Source: Pegoplata infirma (Eukaryota; Arthropoda; Insecta; Diptera; Anthomyiidae). Taken from it: a DNA stretch of 64,000 nucleotides. The position numbers and the translations under genes were made by a program. Positions 21,433 through 32,035 of the stretch are shown in pieces. Below the pieces are notes generated by a model, which saw only the letters and a list, made by a program, of their open reading frames with translations, made no database searches and had not been told where the DNA came from. Each line of letters begins with the position of its first letter. Within the stretch, counting starts at the first letter, position 1. The stretch spans positions 174,997,896 to 175,061,895 of the forward strand of contig OY992540.1 in assembly GCA_963921195.1 (NCBI GenBank). The letters run 5' to 3'.

Positions 21433-22735
21433 AAAAAGATAAATAAATGTAAGATAAAAGAATGCTAAAGTTAATTTGGCTGTCATAACTTAAAACACCA
21501 TTCATTTAGCAAAACCAAAGGAGTCCCAGACGTATGTTTCGATGAATTACAAATGGAATGATAAAGTAAGTATACCTCCATTCCGAAGACACCAATAAGG
21601 TTTAATAGATTTTTAGTTAAAAATTAGTGTTTGGTAATAATTTTCTACAGGGTACTGGTAAATAAATTTTTGAAGCTATGGCGAATCCTTCACTACAATA
21701 AAGAGCGTGGGCACCAGTCCTGCCTTTAGTTATAAAATTAAAACCTAAAAACTCATTTTTATAGCAAAGCCAATGGAGGCCAGACCTGCTTTGATGAGTT
21801 ACAAATGGAATGACAAAGTAAGTGTTCCTCCATACCAAGAGACCAATGGGGTTTACTAGTTTTTTTTTTAAATAAAAATTTGTGTTTTGTAATAATTTTC
21901 TATTTGTACAGGGTGCTCTTAAATAAATTCGTGAAGCTGCTAAAATTATGCTTGTCGATGTTAAAGTAACATAATTCATTTTTTATGTAAAATAACCAAG
22001 TAGCTTGCACAATAACGCAAAGTACCTGCACAAAAATTTATCGAAAGAAAACAACAAAAAAACAGATACAGACCGCCATTATCATTTTGTATTTTTGTGT
22101 GCGTGCTTCGTTTATTTTTTGTGTTATAAAAACGTAAAAAGGAATTTGAGAAATAAAATTAAAATAAATAAATAAATAAAAATAATTAGTTTTTTAAAAG
22201 ATAAATAAATGTAAGATAAAAAAATGCTAAAGTTAATTTTGCTGTCATAACTTAAAACACCATTTATTTAGCAAAGCCAATGGAGTCCCAGACGTTTGTT
22301 TCAATGAATTACAAATGGAATGATAAAGTGAGTATACCCCTATTTCGAAGACACCAATAAGGTTTAATAGATTTTTAGTTAAAAATTAGTGTTAGCTAAT
22401 AATTTTCTATTTTTACAGGATACTGCTAAATAAATTTTTGAAGCTATGGCGAATCCTTCACTACAATAAAGAGCGTGGGCACCAGTCCTCCCTTTAGCTA
22501 TAAAATTAAAACCTAAAAACTCATTTATATAGCAAAGCCAATGGAGTCCAGACCTGTTTTGATGAGTTACAAATGGAATCTTAAAGTAAGTGTTCCTCCT
22601 AAACATAAGACCAATGGGGTTTACTAGTTTTTTAAATTAAAAATTTATATTTTGTAATAATTTTCTATATTTACAGGATGCTTTTAAATAATTCGTGAAG
22701 CTATAGCTGATCCTTCACTTCAAGAAAAAGCGTAG
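21433..22735 (+). pseudogene. Four copies of an intron-containing gene-like module (762-bp tandem duplication of a dimer)
   Basis: Four related modules have GT donors at 21566, 21818, 22329 and 22586 and CAG acceptors ending at 21650, 21911, 22418 and 22676. The intron-like gaps are 85-94 bases. The upstream piece reads AKPMESRPVLMSYKWN or close variants and is itself preceded by TTTAG/TATAG. The downstream piece reads REAIADPSLQEKA or FEAMANPSLQ. A TAA just after the acceptor is shared by all four, so the modules are not coding as they stand. Modules are about 255 bp apart in pairs, and the pair is duplicated at 762 bp. I do not recognise the protein. The array lies antisense to the host gene, in its last intron. 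Confidence 0.6.
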
Positions 22736-23452
22736 GCAGCAGTCACTGGAGAAAATTGTACATAAAGGGTCAGTTAGTCGGTGGTAAATAAAATCCTACA
22801 CAACATTTATTATATTAATATGGATTTATTCTGTGAAAATTTTAATTTCAATAAATATACAAATTTTTACAAAAATTTTATAGAAAATTTATTTTAGCAT
22901 TAATGTGGTAATTTTAAGCATTATTTTTAGTCACCTTTTCTAATAATTTTGGTATATTTCACCATACCTCTTTTGGTATATTTTACCAAGTTTTTGCTTA
23001 AATAGCATTAGCATTTTCTTCAAAATTTTTTACATAAGTTTTTTGGCTAAATTACGAAAACTACTTCGTCGGTTGTAGTTTTAGCATATTTTTGGTAAAA
23101 TTATGCCAGATTTTTGCTCACTCCGACACAAGTTTTTTTTTGCGTGTAGGCAGCCACTGGAGGAAATTGTACAAAAAGGGTCAGTTGGTCGGTGCTATAC
23201 AACATTTATTATATTAATACTGATTTATTGTGTGAAAATTTTAAATTCAACAAATATACAAATTTTTACAAAAATTAAATAAAAAAAAATTATTTTATCA
23301 TAATGTGGTAATTTTAAGCATAAAAATTTTTTACATAAGCGTTTTGGCTAAATTACGAAAACTACTTCGTCGGTTGTAGTTTTAGCATATTTTTGGTTAA
23401 ATTATGGCAGTTTTTTGCTCACTCCGACACAGATTTTTTTTTGCGTGTAGGT
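22736..23452. repeat. Two tandem repeats of about 411 bp
   Basis: CACTGGAG plus AAATTGTAC starts at 22744 and again at 23155. Shared blocks include TTTGGCTAAATTACGAAAAC and CTACTTCGTCGGTTGTAG, with CTCACTCCGACAC at the end. The second copy lacks about 100 bases of the first. The repeat begins as a continuation of the fourth gene-like module. Confidence 0.85.
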
Positions 23453-23565
23453 TCTCTTTATTGGAGTGTCTTCTTTACATATCAGCTTTGAAAAGGATAT
23501 TTCGGTTACTTATTAGGATAAAACAAAAAAAAAAAAGACATTTTGAAATTCCTTGTAATGTCCTG

Positions 23566-24073
23566 TAGTGTCCGACCGAACTTTCAGGTTCGGTTACGGA
23601 GTTAGGCAAAAGTGACGTTCGGCCACTGTTAGGTGGCCGGCAAAAGTGACGTTCGGCCACTGTTCGGTGTTCGGCAAAATTTAGGCCGAACTTTACCGAA
23701 CTTTTGTATGTATTGTTTTTATCGTCTTAAAATAAGGCACCATTAAAAGTGCAACTACAACTCGAATCGGGCTGTTGGTAATAAGAAATATTATTTTTAT
23801 AAAAAAAAAAATCAATTTGTTCTATATTTTTAAACTTTTTTAAGAATACAAAAGTAAAAATTTGTTATTTTTTTTACTATTAAAAAGCAACTGTTTTTAA
23901 ATGTTATGAATTCGTTATTTTGATTTTAGTTTTTTTTTTCATATTTGGTCTCAAAAACAACTTTTTTAAATAAAAAAAGTTCGGATACGGGTTCGGCCGA
24001 ACTTTTAAAAACTGACCGAAGTTCTGGTTCGGTTACGCGTTCGGTCTGAAAAATTGCGTTCGGTCCGACACTA
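23566..24073. mobile_element. hAT-like non-autonomous element (TAGTGTCCGACCGAAC ends)
   Basis: Ends TAGTGTCCGACCGAAC and GTTCGGTCCGACACTA are inverted with one mismatch. Flanks ATGTCCTG (23558-23565) and ATTTCCTG (24074-24081) give an 8-bp duplication with one difference. Subterminal regions are full of GTTCGG and CCGAAC. An 8-bp TSD with terminal TAGTGTCGG suits the hAT superfamily. No transposase frame was seen. Confidence 0.8.
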
Positions 24074-24139
24074 ATTTCCTGATGGTATCCTTGATCGTAT
24101 CGAGTCCGGATCTTGAGAGTTGGCACTTCATGATCTTGT

Positions 24140-25770
24140 TCATAATCTTGTTTTCAAGATTAACAGCACTACACTTTGGGCGTATTTGTGGATATTGAGG
24201 GAGCCTTTGATAATGTTACCTTTGACTCTATAAAGGCTTCTGCTGAAGAGCATGGTCTGACTCAGTTCTTGTCAAATGGATCAAATTTATGCTCTCTAAG
24301 AGCTTGTTGACCACTGAAAGTCAAGTGGGCACAAAAGTCACTGTTATTGTAAACGGAGGCTGCCCTCAAGGGGATGTTCTCTCTCTGCTGCTGTGGTGTT
24401 TTGTGGTCGACTCACTTCTGGTGGAAATACAGGCTGTAGGTGTTCACGTGTTGTTTACGCGAAGGACCAAACACAATGGTCTTAAGTTTCCTACTCTGAA
24501 GGGTATTACTCTTCAATTGTTCACATATGTAAAGTATTTAGTGTTCACTTTGGATAGTAAACTGTGTGGACAAAACATGTTGAACTAAGAGTATCTTGGG
24601 CGCACCGTATTTTCTGGCAGTGTTGCAGAGCTTTTGTGAAGACGTGGAGTCTAAGACCTGAGGGGGTGCACTGGATGTACCTAGCAGTTATTACCCGGGC
24701 TCTGGACGGACTACAAAGAGCGGCTTGCTTGAGGATCATGGTGTCATGAGCACTACACCAGACCCAGCTCTTAACACTATATTGGACATGCTTCTCTTGG
24801 ATCTACATATCCAAGGGGTAGCCATGAAATCTCTGTGCAGACTTCGTAAAAATGGATCATGGCATGGAGACTACAATGTAGGACATGGTCAATTGTTCAA
24901 TGGGCTTTCGGAACTTTGTCCGATGTTTGACATGCCCCAAGAGTTTGGTAAGAATTTAAATGTAAACTTTCCATGAAGAGAAGACTGGAGCGATCCAAGT
25001 AAACTTCTCGGAAATAACTCTGATACTTTTTATACAGACGGTTCTAGTACCTTAGTTGGTTCTGGATCTGGTTGGTATTTGGATGCCGAAACGAAATACT
25101 CTCATGCTATGGGCAAAATAGCAACAGTCTTTCAGACTGAAGAGTTTGCTATTTTGGACGTAGCGACTTGGATAATTGAAAATAGATGGATGACAGTCAA
25201 GCTGCGCTCAAGGCACTGGATTCTCCAGTCACAACATCTAAAATTGTCCAAGAGTGTAGACGCAGACTCAATAAGGCCTCATGTGAAACAGGGTCTGTCT
25301 CTTGTGGGTTCCAGGTCATAGGGGAATTCGGGGAAATGAGATTGCCGATTCTTTGGAAAACATTGACTCTGATCCAACTCCTCACAATCCAAGGCCTCAG
25401 ATTGGTATAGGCTTGTCATGGATGATGCGTTGGATCAACTCTCACATGAAATCAATTTGCATGGAAAGATGGTCAAATGAGTTAATATGCAAGAATACTA
25501 AATGTTTTGTGATAAGACCAATCAGGAAAGTGGCAAACTATTTACTCAGTCTGAGTAGCCTAATTACGGGACACAATGCCTGCGCTCGTCATATGACGAG
25601 ATTGGGTGTCTTATCTGACCCTCTGTGTTTAGCCTCCCTTGAGGATGAGGACACAACATAACACTACGTCTATTGTTGCCCAGCGTTCTCAAGAGCTAGA
25701 CTGCGGATAATGGGCTCTGATATTCTGTCAATGGACATGGTCCATCGACTTTTCTTTCTCTTATTCCTTA
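24140..25770 (+). pseudogene. LINE remnant with RT and RNase H (antisense to host gene)
   Basis: Pieces in order: VFVDIEGAFDNVTFDSIK (RT motif A, 24183-24237), VNGGCPQGDVLSLLLWCFVV (motif B, ~24350), FYTDGSSTLVGSGSGWYL (RNase H start, ~25030), DDSQAALKALDSP (25185-25230), VPGHRGIRGNEIADSL (25305-25350), and ITGHNACARHMTRLGVLSDP plus a C-terminal EDTTQHYVYCCPAF-like zinc region (25560-25690). The RT FADD region is not readable. There are several frame changes and stops. It is an R1/I/LOA-type LINE judged by the RNase H. Confidence 0.85.
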
Positions 25771-26593
25771 CTAAATTTTCCTTTCTAGGGTTCGCCATGG
25801 ACATGCCTAGCTTTTTTTGTGTTGATTTTATTTTGGCCAATTTTTCATAAATTTGTTGATTTTTTGAGCTAATAAGACCTAAACTTGTTATGTAAATAAA
25901 AACTAGATTTTTGTTTACAGTTTTGTCCCGACGTTTCGTCGATTATTTGTCGACTTCTTCTGGGGATTCGTCTATTTAATAAAAAAAACATCACATTATT
26001 ACAAAATTGATTAATATAAAACATTCAAGCTTTCTTTTAGGCTTGTACAACCCACCTTCAACTTGACTCAAATAAATTTCTGATTTTGTGTGTGTTTTTA
26101 ACAAATTTGTAACTTTTTAACATTTTGGGTAAATTTTATTCATAAAACCGGTACGTACCGGCACCGATGTAACGGTTTATCGTTACTGAAATAATCGAAA
26201 ATATCGTTACCTTTACCGTTACCGATATAAAAAATATGTAATACCATTACCGATATTCGTTTCCTGGTCTAAATCCATATTTGCACCGGTTTTCACTATT
26301 CACTATTTTTTTTAGCCATATAAAAAATATTAAAATTAAAATCCTGGACAACCGCGATTCTGAGGCCCTATGATCCTTCTAGGAGTAAAAGGAATAAATA
26401 TATAACTGCGATTCTAAAAATCGTTTAACAAATGCGATTTCAAATTTGTAATTAAAAGACCAAAATCAATATATTTACCGGGTTACATTTTTATAGGAGT
26501 ACTCCTTCTATTTAAACGCCATTTTACTATGGGTTCGATTTACTGTGCGAAATAAATTATATTCCAAAATGAAAATAGAACAACTTTACTTAC
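25771..26593 (-). other. Intron sequence without recognised gene
   Basis: Right part of the last intron, running up to the donor of exon 26594-26738. There is a short GGTACGTACCGG palindrome near 26150 with ACCGATAT-rich surroundings (26150-26260). No reading frame or element ends were found. Confidence 0.5.
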
Positions 26594-26738
26594 CAATCCT
26601 TTTTGGAGTGAATCGATAACAATTTTGAGTATCATATATGTCCAAAATATATGAAGAATTAGCAACATTATTAGCAGGCTATTAAAAATGTAGTATGCCG
26701 GAAACATAGGTAGAATTGTAGGAGCTTCAACAGATGAA
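26594..26738 (-). CDS. schlank: Ceramide synthase, penultimate exon (last membrane segments)
   Basis: Minus-strand exon of 145 bases with acceptor CAG (26741-26739) and donor GTAAGT from 26593. The first base completes a serine codon started in exon 36432-36547. The rest reads SSVEAPTILPMFPAYYIFNS, then LLIMLLILHIFWTYMILKIV and IDSLQKGL. It covers the lumenal loop and last transmembrane helix of the TLC domain; the hydrophobic run of about 20 residues is evident. It ends in phase 0, fitting the last exon. The gene acylates sphingoid bases to (dihydro)ceramide in the ER membrane. Confidence 0.93.
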
Positions 26739-26882
26739 CTGAAAATAAAAAATAAATTTGTAATATACTTGGCCCGAGTAAAAAAATTATATGTATGTAT
26801 ATTAGGGCGCAGTAAACATGGCTTTTTTGAGTTTTTTTGCCCGAATTTTGTTTTTTTATGTACTATGAATCGATGCTCCATA

Positions 26883-27010
26883 GCAGTCATGCGCATTTTT
26901 GTAATTCCTATTCCCGCGGGAATAGGCTAAAAAATGCTGCTTGTGCGCTGTCGACACACGCACACTATAAAATTCTGTTGCTTGAGCAAATTTGTATAGT
27001 ATGTGTGTGC
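26883..27010. repeat. Repeat with perfect 20-bp GC palindrome, copy 1
   Basis: The palindrome CCTATTCCCGCGGGAATAGG lies at 26907-26926. It is embedded in GCAGTCATGCGCATTTTTG and followed by TAAAATTCTGTTGCTTGAGC. The same block, same orientation, is at 62125-62215 in the next intron region. GC-rich compared with its surroundings. The function is unknown. Confidence 0.85.
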
Positions 27011-27229
27011 GCACCGCTGCTCCATAGCCTGAAATATACTGAACAAAAAATTAGCAAAATTAGCATGTCGCTACGTCGGAAATTCGACTTAATAGCACAC
27101 TGTAATGGAGGATTAGCGATTTTGGCCATAGCGCTATCTTGAAGATGATAACAATATCACAAAATGTGGACTGTGCTCCTTCTATGATCCCTTTTAAGCG
27201 CCACTTTACCATCCAGGGAGTCTTGGATG

Positions 27230-27640
27230 TGTGGCATTTCGGGTAGTGGATCCTCCGTACATTTTTACACGGATGGATCGAGGCTGCACGAACAAGTGGG
27301 CTTTGGAAACTATTCGAAGGAGCTTGGGTTGAGCCTAGCTTGAAGAATGCAAGATCAGTGTTTACTAGGCTGATATGCTGGAAATAAAGGAAATGGCTGA
27401 CTGGTTAGTTACAATGTATTGTCTACAATTGCAGTCAACATCTATTCTGTCAAGCCGCGGTCAAGTCCTGGAATAAATGTTTTTGAAAACAAGATCTGCC
27501 CTTAACTGCCGCACGTCTTTAAATGAGATGTTCAAGCAGTTTGACATATTTAAAGCCGATGAGCTTGCAAGACTAGGAACTACTTTACAGGTTTCAACAG
27601 AATTGAAATGTGTTGGTATGCCTTTAGAAACTTGCAAGGA
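27230..27640 (+). pseudogene. LINE RNase H fragment
   Basis: Reads FYTDGSRLHEQVGFG near 27260, then IKEMADWLVTM near 27385, and KTRSALNCRTSLNEM and KADELARLGTTLQVSTELK (27490-27610). These are RNase H blocks in shifted frames. The similarity stops at 27640, where an endonuclease fragment of a different LINE begins. Since RNase H is normally C-terminal and endonuclease N-terminal, the two fragments come from separate insertions. Confidence 0.75.
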
Positions 27641-28368
27641 ACTACCTTCAGGCTACATCAATTTACATTTATTGTTGAAATGGTGGCCTTACTTTATCAT
27701 CAATATACTGTTCACCACGTTTTTCGGTTACACAAAACCAATTCGACGAGTTCTTTAAAACACTTGGAAATCGTTTTCTGGCTTGCGGGGATTATAATGC
27801 TAAGCACACCTATTGGGGATCACGTCTTATAAACCCCAGGGGAAGACAGCTTTACTACTTGCTAGTTGATCGAAAAAAAAAACAGGTTCGATATTATATC
27901 ACCTGGTAAACCAACTTATTGACCTTCTGATCCTAGAAAAATCCCAGATCTCATAGATTTTTAAGTCTCCAAGAATATTGATAGAAGTAAAGTATCAGTT
28001 GAAACATCAATCGGCCTCTCTTCCGACCATTCTCCTGTCATAGTAAATTATTATGATGATTAGTAAATTATTATTAAGGAGCTCAAAAAACCCTGTGTGC
28101 TAACGTCTTATAGAACCAAATGGTTAAAATATAAGAAATATACTAATCATACACTGGAGTGTGAGGGTTGAAGAATGCGTTCAGGACTGCGTTCATTATG
28201 AGGTCAGCAGCTGAACACTCGACTCTTCAAAGTGAAATCACTTCAAATCGTGAATCATATCTATCAAATTCTGAGATCGAAAAACTTTTAACGCAAAAAA
28301 GAAAACTGAGAAGAGCATGGCAAAATTGCAGATCACCAGCTGCAAAGCAGAGGCTATAAGATAACTGA
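27641..28368 (+). pseudogene. Jockey-like LINE fragment: endonuclease
   Basis: Contains QFDEFFKTLGNRFLACGDYN followed by AKHTYWGSRLINPRGRQL, the core of a Jockey-type APE endonuclease; the same block is in the intact element at 46-51 kb. RKIPDLIDF and SIGLSSDHSPVIVN follow, then a basic linker (28168-28359) with SEIEKLLTQKRKLRRAWQNC. Stops and frame changes are present. The fragment is interrupted by an element at 28369 and resumes at 29862. Confidence 0.85.
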
Positions 28369-29858
28369 CAAGGGAAGTATCTTAACCCTTATGAACCGAT
28401 TTGCATGAAACATAAAATATATATAAAAGAGACAATTCTAAGGTTGGGGTGTCTCGGCTTATCGGCCATATCGGGGATTTAGGGGTTCAAAACATGGGTC
28501 AAAAAATGGCGAAAAAATCGTTTTTTGGATTTTTCAGTCATTTATTTCTAAGAAACTATATGATGTTTACATATGAGAAGAAAGGTTTTTTTTTAATGCC
28601 TATCCGACGGCGGCATAATCTAGTAAAAGTTTGGCTTTGTTAAATACTTTTTTCATGAAAATGTGTAATTTTTGGGGGGGTATTTATATGAAGGCATAGA
28701 CCTACGAAGTCCAGATGAATATGAAATAATCTTTATTAAATTTAAGTCGACACGTTTTTTTTGCACTAGAGGATATTCCTGTTAGTTCGGGAGTTATCGA
28801 AATTTTCGCAGAGGTCCACATTGTTTCATAAGGGGACAACAAAATTTTGAAACACTGATATGGCCAATAAACCAAACGATACCGTTATGATATCGAAGCA
28901 ATATCGTTTAGGTGATATTCATTATCATAAGTGATATTCGTCTCTTATACGAAAACGATAGTGTTTTCGTTCTAAAGTGTACCTTTCCTTATGATATCGT
29001 TTTCCATTGAAAAAGTAATATCGTTTTCGCTATCGGTAGAACGATAGTAGAATCGCCTTTGTCCAGTCTAGTATCGAAAATATATCGTTATTCCAGGCGA
29101 TTATGATATCATTGGCGATACTGTTAGTGATATCATTTGCGATGTTTTTAGTGATACCATTATTTGTTTAAATTTTAAAATTTATAATTGCACTATTTTG
29201 TGCAGAAAAAAATACAATGTTTTTTAATTTTAATAACAATTTTATTTAATATTTTAATTGACATTTACATAAAAATCTACATATATTTACATATTAAAAA
29301 AAATATCTGATCTTTTCTGTTCTACTATGCAAAATTTGTTACATTACCACTTCCCCGATCTCCATATCCTCTACAACGTTTAAATGAAACTCATACCTAT
29401 TTCTCCTGATCCTCGCGTTGACTGGACAGCATAAGCATTCCCAAACAGCACTGAAATCAGGTCCCACAAATGTATATCTCGTGAATAATATCTTCCAAGA
29501 ACTTGATGATTTTCTCTCCCAATTGCTCTTCATTGATTGTTTTTGTGTCTTTTTGCCATTGAATAAAAATTCGCCTTCAATTTAATATTTTTTTATTTTA
29601 TTCAAATTTTTGAAATGTTGTCGATTGACTTCTGTTTTAAAAACTTATTTGTAAAAATTTTTGAAGTTTATTTCAAATTTAATTATTCCAGTTTTTAAAT
29701 AGCCGCTTTAAGTATCATAAAGGTAATAACGTTTACGCTATCATATCGTGATTGTGTTTATTGGGTTAGCCGAGACACCCCAACCTTAAAATCGTCTCTT
29801 TTTTATATATTTTAAGTTTCAGGCAAATCGGTTCATAAGGGTTGAGATACTTCCCTTG
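28369..29858. mobile_element. TIR element with TGA duplication, inserted in Jockey-like LINE
   Basis: Inverted ends of about 95 bp begin CAAGGGAAGTATCTTAACCC and are nearly identical at both ends. TGA flanks both sides (28366-28368 and 29859-29861), a 3-bp duplication. The interior is interrupted by the GATATCG-rich element at 28864-29765. The left interior (28480-28860) includes a 64-codon frame, but I do not recognise its product. Confidence 0.8.
28864..29765 (+). mobile_element. GATATCG-rich element, copy 1 (CCAATAAACC ends)
   Basis: Begins CCAATAAACCAAACGATACC and ends GTGTTTATTGGG. It is rich in GATATC and TATCGTTTTCG motifs. A reversed copy is at 32036-33007. Both carry a shared segment that can be read as KSNWE followed by LEDI(I/V)HEI (minus strand here, near 29500; plus strand near 32310). 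This could be a remnant of a protein, but it is broken in both. Confidence 0.7.
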
Positions 29859-29861
29859 TGA

Positions 29862-30340
29862 GAGCAGCCCTTCATTTAGAAGAGGATCGTAGAAATATGT
29901 CTTATATAGAGGGACTGACAAACTCAAGCTCCACCAATTATAATTATAATTATTTGTTGTGGAAGGCTGCAAAAAATATGAACACACCGGTAGAGGGCGC
30001 GCCCCACTTAGAAATAAAAGTGGCAATTGGGCACGGAGTGATGACGACAAAGCGTGCACCTTCGCCGAACATTTATGTTCAATATTTAAACCAAATCCAG
30101 CGGATCATGACTTTACGCTCCCTGGACCGCCTAACAGCTGATATGACTGATTTTATAATCAACCCTTACGAAGTTGAGGATATAATTAAGGATAATTTAA
30201 ATCCTAAAAAGCTCCTGGATGTGACCTCGTCACTCCGAGAATGATAAAAAACCTACCATTCATAGCAGTTATAACCCTCACAAAACTGTTTAATGCGATC
30301 TTACTTCAAGGATATTTTCCAGATATGTGGAAAATTTCTG
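29862..30340 (+). pseudogene. Jockey-like LINE fragment: start of RT
   Basis: Resumes as RAALHLEEDRRNMSYIEGL, with NYLLWKAAKNMNTPVEGAP, then NPYEVEDIIKDNLNPKKL near 30165-30215, the block just before the RT palm in Jockey ORF2. The match ends at about 30340, where a reversed piece of the Helentron-like repeat begins. An ACC-TTA-TAA microsatellite-like AATTATAATTATAATTA run near 29936 has expanded inside the coding region. Confidence 0.8.
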
Positions 30341-30455
30341 AAATTCACCTACTATATATACTTTATGGGGTCCCCAACCGATATTTCGATGCGTTACAAA
30401 CGGAATGACAAAGTGAGTATACCACCATACTGTGGTTGGAGGGTATAAAAAAAAA
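30341..30455 (-). mobile_element. Helentron/DINE-like end fragment
   Basis: A reversed 5'-end piece: ACTTTATGGGGTCCCC, GATATTTCGATGCGTTACAA, CAAAGTGAGTATACC and the terminal GGTTGGAGGGTATAAA, matching the left part of 38901-39581. Confidence 0.8.
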
Positions 30456-30630
30456 TAAATCTACGGCTTTGTTCCGCGACGGCGACTAATCAGATATCGG
30501 CACATGGATGGACGTGTGAGACAACACGACATTTAGCCTTCTCTTAAGCGCACAAGTGAGCGCAAGTATCGCTTATAAAAGGAGAGATGTCGACGGTGAT
30601 TGCTATAATTATCGGACACTGTCTTATAGG
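30456..30630 (+). pseudogene. LINE C-terminal fragment, left part
   Basis: Contains CTACGGCTTTGTTCCGCGAC and ATGGATGGACGTGTG, and ends at ...GACACTGTCTTATAGG. The same LINE segment appears reversed at 43700-44165, where it reads TGHCLIGKLAEQLNVPSDD-like protein. Here the hAT-like element at 30631 splits it; the right part is 31849-32035. Confidence 0.75.
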
Positions 30631-31848
30631 CAAACCTGTAAAGTACTTAAGTATTTATTTACTTATATTAATTTTTTTCAAGTATTCTTGTACTTATACT
30701 TGAAAAATTCAAGTACAAATATTTTTTACTTACTTGAAAAAATTTTCAAGTAAGTATAAATATTTTTTATTTACTTGACGAAAAGTTCAAGTAAGTAAGT
30801 ATATTTTTACTTGCAACAATTTGTGTACAAATAAAATACTTGAACACAAATTTGTTCAAGTAAAATACTTGAAAACATTTTCTTCAAGTAAAAAATAACT
30901 AAAAAGTGTTTTTAAATAAATTTCTTAAACAAAAATGTAAAACATGTATTTGAGCAACACAAGCTTAAACCACTACTAACAATAAGACAATGCGCGTACT
31001 GCAATTAATAATAGGAGGAACTTTCATACGTGTTGTATAAAATTACTGTACACGCGCATGACTTACACGGGAGTAAAATGACACTACAACCTTAAGATGT
31101 TTTATTGAATTATCTCCAAAAGCCATATCATCGACAGAACTACTTCTACGTTGGGTATTGCCTCACATGATTCCCAAGATCTACTCGTCTCTACCCCAAA
31201 TCCTCAAATTGGGCCTAAAGAAACACTGAATCGGTCACACCCTTATCATTTTACTCCCTATTGTCTTTAGACTTTCTCTCGGTGCCAACAAATCCGGACA
31301 GACCATAATAGCACCGACCCGCAACACCAAATTGGAGGAAATTATATGCACAGCATTCCAACACACATCAACATTTTTGCATGTTTATCTTCCACTCCTC
31401 CAAACCACCATTTCTTCCATAACTCGCCACCGTTCCAGGTCCACAACCACCTTTCAAATCCTACTCTTCTAAGTGTCCACTTATCCTCTCTATTTTTATT
31501 CCCAAGCCCATCAAGCCAATAACAAAATAAAACCAAAATTATGTCCATAACAAAAATTTATTTTAATTTATTTATTTTTTGGCAAGCACATAAACAAATT
31601 TTCCAAAAATTGTTGCTTAAGTTTTTTATTTCAACAAAATGTTTATCAAGTATTTTTACTTGATGAAAATTTGTTCAATTAAAAAGTACTTGAAAATACT
31701 TGTACTTGAACATTTCAAGTACAAGTTTTTTTTACTTACTTGAAAAATTATTCAAGTAAGTAAAAAATATTTATACTTGAAAATCTCAAGTACAAGTATT
31801 TGTATACTTACTTGAAAATACTTGAATTCAAGTTTTTTTACAGGTTTG
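30631..31848. mobile_element. hAT-like element with perfect 12-bp TIRs and 8-bp TSD
   Basis: Ends CAAACCTGTAAA and TTTACAGGTTTG are perfect inverted repeats. CTTATAGG is duplicated exactly at 30623-30630 and 31849-31856. Removing the element rejoins a LINE reading. The subterminal 200-300 bp on each side are dense in TACTTGAA and TTCAAGTA. The interior (30950-31550) is of higher complexity, but I found no transposase motif, so it is likely non-autonomous. Confidence 0.92.
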
Positions 31849-32035
31849 CTTATAGGGAAGCACGCAGAGCGGTTAAATATGCCGTCAAATGATTGTTCTG
31901 AAGTTGCATGGATGAGGAGTTGGAAACTATCGAACACTTCATCTGCCATTTCCCGACACTTTTTGGTCAGACACTTGCTTCACTGGGATCTAGGAAGCTG
32001 CAAGAACTTGTCGGATATCGAAGCAATATCACCTA
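31849..32035 (+). pseudogene. LINE C-terminal fragment, right part
   Basis: Continues after the hAT-like element with GAAGCACGCAGAGCGG and AGTTGGAAACTATCGAACAC, reading LETIEHFICHFPTLFGQT, the C-terminal cysteine/histidine block of an RNase H-type LINE. It ends at the GATATCG-rich element at 32036. Confidence 0.8.

Noticed and set aside
21617..21979. A 120-codon minus frame and its relative at 22379-22606
   Set aside because: They run antisense through the gene-like modules and cross their conserved splice-like borders; similarity between them only reflects the 762-bp duplication.
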